From Comamonas sp. (GTDB lineage Bacteria > Pseudomonadota > Gammaproteobacteria > Burkholderiales > Burkholderiaceae_C), in NCBI RefSeq assembly GCF_009360615.1, contig NZ_SPEY01000095.1:1-64000 (forward strand): DNA of 64,000 bases, given 5' to 3'. The translations under genes were made by a program, and so were the position numbers. This document shows positions 34,529 through 41,807 of this stretch, piece by piece. A model generated the notes under the pieces. The model ran no database searches. It saw only the letters and a list, made by a program, of their open reading frames with translations, and had not been told where the DNA came from. Numbering within the stretch: position 1 is the first letter of the stretch; each line of letters starts with the position of its first letter.

Positions 34529-34936
34529 TCAACCGCCCAGGCTGATGGCAAGAATGGCGGCCGACATGATGAGCGCACGGCGCAGCATGCAGCCCAGCAT
34601 GAAGTACAGAGGGGCAGCATCCGGCCAGGACACAAGCACGCATGACTCGCCAGGAGAGGCTGGATCAGAGCTGTATTCGGCTGGCTGAGCGGTGCCGGGA
34701 TGGCTCAGCAGGCGTAGCGCGTCCAGATTGGGGCGGGCATAGAAAAAGACCGCGCGGTCAATCCAGTAACCAGCCAGGGCAGCCAATGAGATCAGGTTGA
34801 GCTTGTAAAGGCTGACCGGCAGCTGCTGAGGGGCTATCCAAAAGACAGCCAACGAGAGCGCCGTGGCAATAAACCACCAAAGGGTCAGGCGCGGCAGTCT
34901 GGACTTGCGGGGGCTTTGGGCGGAAGTGGATGACAT
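34529..34936 (-). CDS. Putative holin (membrane protein of the lysis cassette)
   Basis: A 135-residue protein starting MSSTSAQ at 34936 behind a GAGGACG ribosome site. It has three hydrophobic segments: LTLWWFIATALSLAVFWIA, NLISLAALAGYW and the C-terminal ALIMSAAILAISLGG. It lies immediately upstream of the endolysin. Holin function is inferred from topology and position. Confidence 0.7.
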   Translation of the reverse strand: MSSTSAQSPRKSRLPRLTLWWFIATALSLAVFWIAPQQLPVSLYKLNLISLAALAGYWIDRAVFFYARPNLDALRLLSHPGTAQPAEYSSDPASPGESCVLVSWPDAAPLYFMLGCMLRRALIMSAAILAISLGG

Positions 34937-34998
34937 GAACGTCCTCGGTGTGAACTTTCGGGTTTGAAAGCCCACACTCTGGACGTCAGAGTGGGATT

Positions 34999-35018
34999 GG
35001 TCTTTTGGCCGAGGGCAC
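34999..35018 (-). repeat. 20-bp intergenic repeat, copy 2
   Basis: Identical to 26713-26732. This copy lies in the 99-bp gap upstream of the holin gene, 63 bp from its start. On the transcribed strand it is followed by a second hairpin, CCCACTCTG with CAGAGTGTGGG. Confidence 0.75.
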
Positions 35019-35035
35019 TATGGCCCGCCAATATC

Positions 35036-35554
35036 TTAGGGCACGCAGCGAGCCCAGCGGGGGCTGTTAGAGATGTCGCTTGCGTCAAGCTTCACGACCC
35101 CTATAGGGTCATTAAAGTCCACTTCGCCGGGAAGTCTCATTTCCCCTTGCGTTGAGCCATTCACCAGCTTCCATTTTGAGTCTTGAAACGCATAGTGAAG
35201 GACGTCGGTCCGGCGATAAGTCGAGCCGTCTTGCTTTCCTGCTGCTCGTGCCTCGTCTTCAGTTGCACGACGTATGGAGTGGCTTACCGATTCAACTTTG
35301 ATGTAACCCGTGAAAGGCGAGATGAGCGAGTCTGTACGCTTAACGTCGTGGGAAATTGAGCCCACCTCCAAGAAGTTGCGAACCCACTGGTCTTTGACCA
35401 GTCGCACGGTGTCGGAGGGCCAGCTACGGGCCTGAGCCTGGCAGGCCACGGCTAACTTTTTGAAAGAAGGTAGCGGGTCTACTTTTTTCTGCGCAAATGC
35501 CGGTGAGGCAGTAATCGTCAAGGTGATGAAAGCAAGGCTAGATATTCGCGTCAC
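35036..35554 (-). CDS. Secreted protein of the lysogeny module, unknown function
   Basis: A 172-residue protein with a clear Sec signal peptide (about 1-21, ending AFA), a mature region with two cysteines (one at C38, one three residues from the end) and no motif I recognise. It overlaps the upstream gene by four bases and is cotranscribed with the repressor. A secreted product expressed in the lysogen could change surface properties or block superinfection; this is speculation from position. Confidence 0.75.
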   Translation of the reverse strand: MTRISSLAFITLTITASPAFAQKKVDPLPSFKKLAVACQAQARSWPSDTVRLVKDQWVRNFLEVGSISHDVKRTDSLISPFTGYIKVESVSHSIRRATEDEARAAGKQDGSTYRRTDVLHYAFQDSKWKLVNGSTQGEMRLPGEVDFNDPIGVVKLDASDISNSPRWARCVP

Positions 35555-36090
35555 AGGTTCCCCTTTTCCACATCTTGCAATGAATCATTAGCTGTGACCG
35601 CAACGGCACCCTTGATGCGAAGAGCAACAGCACGCGGTTCCATGAGCGCCTTTCTTAACAAGACGATCACGCCTAAATACATAAGGCCAGTTGCATTCAA
35701 TATCGGCACTGCAAACTTATGCTCAGAGGCAGGCCCAATCACTAAGACTGAGGCCACCGCAGCAAAGTAAAGCGTGACTATGGCAATACAGAACCACGCA
35801 AAGTAAGGTTCAGCCCTGCTGATCTTTACTCTGGGCTCATTTGTCCGTTTGTCCCAGCCGATAGAGCCAAAGCGCCAAGCGTTGCCCAGCTCCCGCCCAG
35901 TAAACCCGTGAACCTGCATCAGATCCGTTAGCCACTCGCGGGCATCTCTTCTGCAAGTAATCCCTGTTGCTTTCTGAAAATCTCTTTGAACGGCCCACTC
36001 ATGAACTGTGTGTGGTGAATCGCCAAAGTAGTAGAAGTCTCCCGCCGAAGCTTGGCTGATATGGCCACTGAATTTGACGTTTCTAGGCAT
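35551..36090 (-). CDS. Membrane protein with N-terminal QASAGD motif, lysogeny module
   Basis: A 179-residue protein. The N-terminus (VKFSGHISQASAGDFYYF) matches motifs in its two upstream neighbours. A soluble middle (EWLTDLMQVHGFTGRELGNA) follows, then two transmembrane helices (about 95-120 and 130-150). No known family is recognised. It is probably expressed with the repressor from the same transcript. Confidence 0.75.
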   Translation of the reverse strand: MPRNVKFSGHISQASAGDFYYFGDSPHTVHEWAVQRDFQKATGITCRRDAREWLTDLMQVHGFTGRELGNAWRFGSIGWDKRTNEPRVKISRAEPYFAWFCIAIVTLYFAAVASVLVIGPASEHKFAVPILNATGLMYLGVIVLLRKALMEPRAVALRIKGAVAVTANDSLQDVEKGNL

Positions 36091-36123
36091 GCTCTCCCCC
36101 GGTCAATATGTCGGCTAAATGGT

Positions 36124-36852
36124 CTAGCGCGCTTGTACAGCCGACCGGCTTGAACGCTGAGTACCTGCTGGATTCCAGCGTGCAAAGGCATCCAAAGCTC
36201 CCTCGGCCACTTCACAGCGCATAGGCCCACCCGCGTGGGAGACTACGCTCCCAAGAGAGTAAGGCTGTCCAGCATACTGACAGCTCTGCTGCATCATTCG
36301 GTCCGAGATTTGGCCCAGTTGGGAGCGGGTGTCAATAACCGCAGCGCCAGAGGCAACGGCCAGTAGCAAGCCGCAGGCAGCAAGCCAAAGAGGCACTTTA
36401 GAAACAGGCGGATGAGATTGCGGATAAATCACCTTCTCTGCAGGTGATGGGTGGGACGGATCAGCAGAAGCGGGTACGGATTGAGGTGCAACTACAGGAA
36501 CTGGTTGCACCACAGCAGAAGCTGCCAATTCGGCCAACTGCAAGCGCAAGAAGTCTTCAAGCTGTCGATATTCCTCGATAGGAATTTCTTTGACCCTTTT
36601 TGCGTTGGCTCGCGCAAGAACGCCACGCCAGACCAGCAGTTGCTCGCATTTTTTCAGGGCAGCTATCTCCAGCACCAACTTGCCGAGAACGTCCTTTTGC
36701 TGCGAAGTCAGGTATTCGCCAGACCTCACAGGGGCAACGCCTGGAGCGATATTTACGTTGACCGAGTTGCTGTATTGCGGCGCTTTGTTTATTACGTCTC
36801 CTGCTGCCGCTTGTTCTACCTTGCCGGTGAAACGAACGCTCCCTGTATCCAT
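36124..36852 (-). CDS. Single-pass membrane protein with N-terminal QAAAGD motif, lysogeny module
   Basis: A 242-residue protein. It begins with the shared motif (VRFTGKVEQAAAGDVINK) and an Asn/Val-rich repeat (SNSVNVNI). A helical domain follows (about 45-115), then a Pro/Ser/Ala-rich linker, one transmembrane helix (about 153-173) and a 65-residue C-terminal part with two cysteines. It starts three bases after the repressor stop. Function is unknown. Confidence 0.75.
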   Translation of the reverse strand: MDTGSVRFTGKVEQAAAGDVINKAPQYSNSVNVNIAPGVAPVRSGEYLTSQQKDVLGKLVLEIAALKKCEQLLVWRGVLARANAKRVKEIPIEEYRQLEDFLRLQLAELAASAVVQPVPVVAPQSVPASADPSHPSPAEKVIYPQSHPPVSKVPLWLAACGLLLAVASGAAVIDTRSQLGQISDRMMQQSCQYAGQPYSLGSVVSHAGGPMRCEVAEGALDAFARWNPAGTQRSSRSAVQAR

Positions 36853-36854
36853 GC

Positions 36855-37289
36855 CTACTTCCGTCTCCCCTTGTTGACGATGTCACCCGCAGCCGCCTGA
36901 CCGATCTGGGCTCCGCCAAAGCTCACCGTATATCGCGGTTCGCTCGTTTCCTTCTTGGACTTTAGAGCGGTGGGTTCAGCACCAATCAATGCTCCTAAGG
37001 CGGCCTTTCGCACAGCGGCGCTCGCTTTGCGAAAGTAACTCAGCATGGTGCTCTCTTCCGCTGAAAGGGTCGGAGCCGGAGCGACTCCACCCGCGTGGAC
37101 GCCGGTCACGACAAAGAGCACATCCATCCCGACCTTTGCTAGCTGCTCCAAATGAACAGCCGTCGGAGAAGAACTGCCTTTCTCCCAATTGATGACTGTG
37201 GTTTTACCCACCTTGGTCAGCGTGGCCACATCTGGCTGCGTGAAGCCTAGCCGCTCACGTTCGGCTTTCAAGCGTTCATGCAAGTTCAT
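36855..37289 (-). CDS. XRE-family phage repressor
   Basis: A 144-residue protein starting MNLHERLKAERER at 37289. The HTH spans about 5-60 (GFTQPDVATLTKVGKTTVIN as helices 2 and 3). The C-terminal tail carries VSFGGAQIGQAAAGDIVNKG, the motif seen at the N-termini of the next two genes. It diverges from the early operon with palindromic operators between, so it is the probable lysogeny repressor. No RecA-cleavage (S24) domain is present, so induction must differ from lambda. A start at 37316 is possible but lies in the operator. Confidence 0.85.
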   Translation of the reverse strand: MNLHERLKAERERLGFTQPDVATLTKVGKTTVINWEKGSSSPTAVHLEQLAKVGMDVLFVVTGVHAGGVAPAPTLSAEESTMLSYFRKASAAVRKAALGALIGAEPTALKSKKETSEPRYTVSFGGAQIGQAAAGDIVNKGRRK

Positions 37290-37314
37290 AAAAAATCTGC
37301 ACCATGAATATTGC

Positions 37315-37336
37315 ATGGTTCAAATAATTGAACCAT
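37315..37336. promoter_or_regulatory. Perfect 9-bp dyad, probable repressor operator
   Basis: ATGGTTCAA-ATAA-TTGAACCAT is a perfect inverted repeat lying 26 bp upstream of the repressor start, between the repressor and the first early gene. It is the best candidate for the repressor's own binding site. Confidence 0.65.
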
Positions 37337-37355
37337 AATCGCACCAACGCCAACC

Positions 37356-37381
37356 TAGTGCGACCTAACTACACCGCACTA
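37356..37381. promoter_or_regulatory. Second dyad in the early control region
   Basis: TAGTGCG (37356-37362) and CGCACTA (37375-37381) are perfect 7-bp inverted arms with a 12-bp spacer, about 70 bp before the first early gene. It may bind the small DNA-binding protein encoded at 37452. Confidence 0.5.
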
Positions 37382-37451
37382 AGGGCAAAAAAAGCAGCAG
37401 CCCCTTCCACAGAGCAACTGCACCTATTCACATCAACAGACACATTTTGAC

Positions 37452-37697
37452 ATGAAGAAGCTACGCACCCCCGCTGAAGCCCGCGCATGGCTTGAGTACC
37501 AAGGCATCACGATTGCCCAGTGGGCTCGTGAGAACAAGAAGAGCGACAGCCTGGTCCGAGAGGTCCTGGCGGGCAATAAGAAGTGCCTGCGTGGCGAAAG
37601 CCACAACATTGCCGTCTTGCTGGGCATGAAGGAAGGCATTGTGACCACCCGTCCTGCACGCGTTTCACCGTTGGCTATGCAGGGCGCTGCAGCATGA
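37452..37697 (+). CDS. BcepMu gp16-family DNA-binding protein
   Basis: An 81-residue protein. The core (TPAEARAWLEYQGITIAQWA, then VREVLAGNKKCLRGESHNIA) matches the BcepMu gp16 family, a small HTH protein found at the start of the early region of BcepMu-like phages. By position it is the counterpart of Ner/Cro and may turn down early or repressor transcription. Confidence 0.82.
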   Translation: MKKLRTPAEARAWLEYQGITIAQWARENKKSDSLVREVLAGNKKCLRGESHNIAVLLGMKEGIVTTRPARVSPLAMQGAAA

Positions 37698-38191
37698 AGA
37701 GCCCGCTCTATCGCCTTAGCGATGCGTGGCTTGCGTACTGCCATGCACTCACAGTACCGGTCGCTGACGTGCAGGAACTGGCTGCCCTGGGCTCAGTGTT
37801 GGAGGCGTTTCGCCATCTATCAAAGCACCTAGCTGGCAAAGGTACTGGTGCCATTGGTGCTCAACGTCCTCTAACGCCTCCCTTTGTTGCGGTGGCGCAA
37901 GTTGGCGCATCTGTTCCAGCCGCTGAGCAGTCGCCAGCAACGCAGGCCGGGGTAGTTGCCTTGCCATCTCCGTCAGCAGCCAGTGGTGTGCCCACAGCTG
38001 ATTTTGAAGCGGCAGCAGTTGCTTTTGCACTGCGCGCTCTACCAGTCTCTCAAGCAGGGAAGTCTCGACGTTTTCGCCCATTGGTTCGCTCCAGGTTGTT
38101 GCTGGTCCCCAGTGTCTATGCGTCGCGCATTTCCATGCGGATTTTTGTTTTGAACAAGCTTCTGGGAGGTGCTTCCAATGGCCGCACGTAA
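37694..38191 (+). CDS. Doubtful early-region ORF, 165 residues
   Basis: The start overlaps the upstream stop in an ATGA and the end overlaps the next gene, which fits an operon. The first 50 residues look protein-like, but the remainder is low-complexity Ala/Pro then Arg/Leu-rich and looks non-native. A minus-strand frame at 37749-38081 has a better ribosome site, so only one of the two may be real. Confidence 0.4.
   Translation: MKSPLYRLSDAWLAYCHALTVPVADVQELAALGSVLEAFRHLSKHLAGKGTGAIGAQRPLTPPFVAVAQVGASVPAAEQSPATQAGVVALPSPSAASGVPTADFEAAAVAFALRALPVSQAGKSRRFRPLVRSRLLLVPSVYASRISMRIFVLNKLLGGASNGRT
37749..38081 (-). CDS. Possible antisense gene in the early block, 110 residues
   Basis: The product (MGENVETSLLERLVERAVQK and onward) is a Leu/Gln/Glu-rich helical protein of natural-looking composition. 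TGGAG lies seven bases upstream of its ATG. It runs against the early operon. No family is recognised. Confidence 0.4.
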   Translation of the reverse strand: MGENVETSLLERLVERAVQKQLLPLQNQLWAHHWLLTEMARQLPRPALLATAQRLEQMRQLAPPQQREALEDVEHQWHQYLCQLGALIDGETPPTLSPGQPVPARQRPVL

Positions 38192-38657
38192 CTGGAAACG
38201 CTTTCGTGCCAACAACTTGCGTGATGCCATGCGTGCTTGCAAAGACTTTGCGCTGGAAAAGCGCCAGCTGTCTGTGCCCCGCATTGCCGAGTTGATGGGC
38301 GACGTGACTGAGGAAACACTGTATGGCTGGCTGAGCAAAGGCCGCATGCCTGCGGTGCTGATCCCTACCTTTGAGATGGTGTGCGGGGCCTACTTTGTGA
38401 GCGAGTGGCTCGCTGCATCATCCGGCCGGATGGTCATCGCCATGCCCAAGGGCCACAAGGCCAGCCAGGCAGAGCTGATGCAGATCACTACGGACTGCTC
38501 CAACGCCATGTCCCAGCTGGCAGCGTTCTACGCCGACCCCACCAAGGTGGACACCGCTGCGCTGATGGAGCTGCTGCAGCGTCACCTGGAACAGGTCGCT
38601 TTTCAGCACCACAACGTGGGCCAGTACATCGCGCCAGAACTGGAGTTTGGGTCATGA
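38178..38657 (+). CDS. Early HTH protein, CII-like
   Basis: A 159-residue protein starting MAARNWKRFRANNLRDAMRA at 38178 behind GGGAGGTG. A helix-turn-helix is visible at about 30-60 (SVPRIAELMGDVTEETLYGW). The C-terminal half is helical. It is translationally coupled to the next gene by an ATGA overlap. A regulator of early genes is likely. Confidence 0.75.
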   Translation: MAARNWKRFRANNLRDAMRACKDFALEKRQLSVPRIAELMGDVTEETLYGWLSKGRMPAVLIPTFEMVCGAYFVSEWLAASSGRMVIAMPKGHKASQAELMQITTDCSNAMSQLAAFYADPTKVDTAALMELLQRHLEQVAFQHHNVGQYIAPELEFGS

Positions 38658-38959
38658 GCATGTCCCCCGCTACTACCAAAAGCGCCCAGCCTGTGTTGCT
38701 TGTGATGGAGGTCTTGTGCGATTTCGCCGAGCAAGGCGTCACCAACAAGGACCTGGCTGAGGCCTGCAAGACCACCGCCGTGGTGATCACCCGAGCCACC
38801 AAGACCCTCATTGCCTTCGGCTGGTGCCGCAAATGCGAGGAAACAGAGCGCTTCTACCCCACATCGAAGTTCACCCGTCTGACCTTCAAGGTCGCTGACT
38901 CATTTGACCGGGCGCAGCGCCGCTTTGACGAGCGCCGCCAGTCCATGACTTCCCACTAA
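38654..38959 (+). CDS. Early winged-helix DNA-binding protein
   Basis: A 101-residue protein with an IclR/MarR-like winged helix (LVMEVLCDFAEQGVTNKDLA, then VVITRATKTLIAFGW and a short wing ERFYPTSKFTRLT). Starts in an ATGA overlap. The role is unknown; similar small proteins accompany BcepMu-type transposase genes. Confidence 0.75.
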   Translation: MSMSPATTKSAQPVLLVMEVLCDFAEQGVTNKDLAEACKTTAVVITRATKTLIAFGWCRKCEETERFYPTSKFTRLTFKVADSFDRAQRRFDERRQSMTSH

Positions 38960-38976
38960 TTCAGGAGAAATGACCC

Positions 38977-39981
38977 ATGCCCCGTGCAGCAACAAAAACA
39001 CAAGAACCCGTGACCGATATCGTGCTGAGCCCCAAGGCTGTCGCTCAAATCGAAGGTGCTCAGGACGCCTTGGCAATCGATGAAATGCAGATGCAGGCCC
39101 GCGTGCGGGCCGTGGCCCTGCAGGTTGGCTACCAGCTCCCCGGTGACTGCATTGACCCCGACCTGATCCAGCGCGATATCGCTGCCAATATGCGCCGCAG
39201 CGTGGAGGCCTGCCTGGAGGTTGGACGCGGTCTTACTGCCTTGAAAGCAGCTTGCCAACACGGCAGCTTTATGAGCCGACTGGACGTTCTTGGTCTTGAA
39301 ACTCGTGTAGCGCAGCGCTTCATGCAAGCCGCTGCCAAGTTCTCAAATGCGGCGTTGACGACGCATTTGACCAAGGCCATCGGCAACCAAACCAAGCTGT
39401 TTGAAATGCTGGTCCTGGAGGATGAACAGATTGATGAGCTGGCACTCACTGGCGAAAGCGGCGAACTGAAGCTGGATGACATTGCCACAATGTCCGTCAA
39501 GGAGCTGCGCCTGGCCTTGCGCCAGTCCAAGCAGGACCATAAGTACGCCAGCGAGCAGCAAACCAAGGAGCGCGAGCGCGCCGAAAAGGCTGAGAAGGCC
39601 CTCAAGGCTGGCGGCCCCAAGGCCCCGCCGCCTCTGTCGGAGCGGCTGGAAGAGATCAGCGAAGACGTCGACAAGGTGCAAAAGGCAGCATCTGAGGCCT
39701 TGCTGCAGATCAGCGGCCAGATTAAGTCCATCGACCAATGGTGGATGGACGAGATGGTCAAGCAGCCGGGCTATGAACCCGGTGACGCAGTCCCCATGCC
39801 CGCCGAGCTGGTGGCCCTGGCGCAGAAGCTGCACGACAACGCCGAGCGCATTGCTGCAGCAGTTGGCAGCCTGCAGCACCTGGTCTTTGACCGCTTCGGC
39901 CACGAAATCCAAGCCGCTCACACCTATGTGATGCAGCCCGGTGTGATCCCCGGCCAAGCTGGCCAGGCTCAGGTTGAGTAA
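38977..39981 (+). CDS. DUF3102-like phage protein upstream of the transposase
   Basis: A 334-residue protein. A central region (MRRSVEACLEVGRGLTALKA, CQHGSFMSRLDVLGLETRVA) resembles DUF3102, a helical DNA-binding-type domain. A charged coiled coil follows (about 180-250). It ends three bases before the transposase start and is conserved in this location in BcepMu-like prophages as far as I recall. Function is unknown. Confidence 0.72.
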   Translation: MPRAATKTQEPVTDIVLSPKAVAQIEGAQDALAIDEMQMQARVRAVALQVGYQLPGDCIDPDLIQRDIAANMRRSVEACLEVGRGLTALKAACQHGSFMSRLDVLGLETRVAQRFMQAAAKFSNAALTTHLTKAIGNQTKLFEMLVLEDEQIDELALTGESGELKLDDIATMSVKELRLALRQSKQDHKYASEQQTKERERAEKAEKALKAGGPKAPPPLSERLEEISEDVDKVQKAASEALLQISGQIKSIDQWWMDEMVKQPGYEPGDAVPMPAELVALAQKLHDNAERIAAAVGSLQHLVFDRFGHEIQAAHTYVMQPGVIPGQAGQAQVE

Positions 39982-39984
39982 GTC

Positions 39985-41790
39985 ATGGCGGAGGACGATT
40001 CCATGGCACTCACACCAGCGATTTGTGACTACCTGCGGGAGCTGGCGCGCAAATTGGATGCTGCCCCCCATGGTGGCGCAGGCCAACTGCTGGACGACGC
40101 AGGCCAGTTTCTGGGCATGAGCAAACAGACCATCTATCGCCATCTGAAGGCGGTGGCTGGCTGGGAAAGCGGCCGCAAGGCCCGCGCCGACAAGGGCAGC
40201 ACCAGCGTGGATAGCGATGCGCTGCTGACCCTGGCCACGATGCAGCGAGAGAGCGTGCGCGACAACGGCAAGCAGACCATGAAGACGCCTGTGGCGCGCA
40301 GTGTGCTGGAGGCCAATGGCCTGGAGGTTGGTGTGAGCAACGCCCACCTGAACCGCCTGATGCGCGACCGCTCCCTGAATGTGGAAGCCCAGCAGCAGGC
40401 TGCACCCGCACAGCAGATGCGTGCGTTGCACCCGAACCATGTGCATCAAGTGGACCCCAGCTTGTGCCTGGTGTACTACCTGAACGGTCGCCAGCAGATC
40501 ATGGAAGACCGCGAGTTCTACAAGAACAAGCTGGAGAACTTTGCCAAGGTGAAGTTCAAGGTCTGGCGCTACGTGCTGTGGGATATGGCCAGCGGCGCGA
40601 TTCAGGTCTGGTACTGCGAGGCTGCAGGCGAGAGCCAGGCCAATATGTTCAGCTTCCTGATGCATGCCTGGGGCCAGCAGGAAGGCCGTCTGTTTCATGG
40701 CGTGCCCAAGTACCTGTACTGGGACAAGGGCAGCGCGAACATGGCGACGGCAATCCAGTGCCTGCTGCGCAGCCTGGAATGCGAAAGCCGCACCCATGAG
40801 GCGGGCAACGCCCGCGCCAAGGGCGGCGTGGAAGGCGGTAACAACATTGTTGAGACCCAGTTTGAATGCCGCCTGCGCTTTGAGCCTGTGGACGATGTGG
40901 CAGGCCTCAACCGCGCTGCCCAGGCCTGGAGCGAGTCCTACAACGCCAATCTGATTCCCGGCCAGGACACCCGTCTGCGCCGCACCGGCCTGACGGTGCC
41001 CGTAGCGCGCTATGACCTGTGGCAGCTGATCAAGTCTGACCAGCTGCGCCTGCTGCCCCCGGTGGATGTGTGCCAGGCTCTGATGACGGGCAAGGAGGCC
41101 GAGCGCAAGGTGGATGGCCACCAGTGCATCAGCTTCAAGCACCCCAAGGCCGACCGCTCCATGACATACAGCCTCAAGGGCATGGATGGCGTGAACGTGG
41201 GCGACATGGTGGCGGTGCGCCCCCTGGTGTATGGCGAGCTGGCCATCCAGATTGAGCTGCCGCGCTATGACGGCGAGCCTTTGGTGTACCGCGTAGAGCC
41301 CGAGCTGGAGTACGACGCCTTTGGCCGCTCGCTGTCTGCCGCCGTGTTTGGCGAGGAAATGAAGTCCCACGCCGACACGCCCGCCGAGAAGTCTGGCAAG
41401 GCCATGGACGAGCTGGCTTTCCCTGGCCAGGACGCCGACCAGGCACGCCAGAAAAAGGTGGTGCCCTTCGGCGGCGAGATCAAGTCGCACAGCTACCTGC
41501 AGGAAGTGCAACAGCCCAGCTATCTGCAGCGCCCTGGTGTGGATATCGCCACCCCGGCCCACGCCCAGCCTGCAGCGCCTGCGCTGCTGAGCGCGGTGAC
41601 CGTGATGCTGCGCATTCGCACCGAGCTGGGCCGCAACCTGACCACTGCAGAAAACCAGTTCATGCGCAGCCGCTTCAAGGATGGCGTGCCAGAGGACCAG
41701 CTGCAGGCGCTGATTGAGCAGTTCAAGAACCCGGCCCATGCCGACCAGGATCAGCCGATTCGCGCTGCCGGTGGCCTGCGTGCTGTCTGA
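39985..41790 (+). CDS. DDE transposase (BcepMu A-like, rve core)
   Basis: A 601-residue phage transposase. The N-terminal HTH (about 10-60) and a linker precede the RNase H-fold core with D157 (HQVDPSLC), D247 (LYWDKGSAN) and E283 (GGVEGGNN), giving D-D-35-E spacing. A beta-barrel Mu-C-like domain follows (about 390-450), and a C-terminal region probably contacts the ATPase. It catalyses strand transfer in lysogenization and replicative transposition. The probable binding sites are the repeats 30-45 bp from each phage end. Confidence 0.93.
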   Translation: MAEDDSMALTPAICDYLRELARKLDAAPHGGAGQLLDDAGQFLGMSKQTIYRHLKAVAGWESGRKARADKGSTSVDSDALLTLATMQRESVRDNGKQTMKTPVARSVLEANGLEVGVSNAHLNRLMRDRSLNVEAQQQAAPAQQMRALHPNHVHQVDPSLCLVYYLNGRQQIMEDREFYKNKLENFAKVKFKVWRYVLWDMASGAIQVWYCEAAGESQANMFSFLMHAWGQQEGRLFHGVPKYLYWDKGSANMATAIQCLLRSLECESRTHEAGNARAKGGVEGGNNIVETQFECRLRFEPVDDVAGLNRAAQAWSESYNANLIPGQDTRLRRTGLTVPVARYDLWQLIKSDQLRLLPPVDVCQALMTGKEAERKVDGHQCISFKHPKADRSMTYSLKGMDGVNVGDMVAVRPLVYGELAIQIELPRYDGEPLVYRVEPELEYDAFGRSLSAAVFGEEMKSHADTPAEKSGKAMDELAFPGQDADQARQKKVVPFGGEIKSHSYLQEVQQPSYLQRPGVDIATPAHAQPAAPALLSAVTVMLRIRTELGRNLTTAENQFMRSRFKDGVPEDQLQALIEQFKNPAHADQDQPIRAAGGLRAV

Positions 41791-41807
41791 AGGAGGAGCC
41801 CAACCCT

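Noticed and set aside
39343-41739. Long minus-strand open frame antisense to the transposase
   Set aside because: His/Ala/Leu-rich product without a domain, while the opposite strand has a complete DDE transposase.
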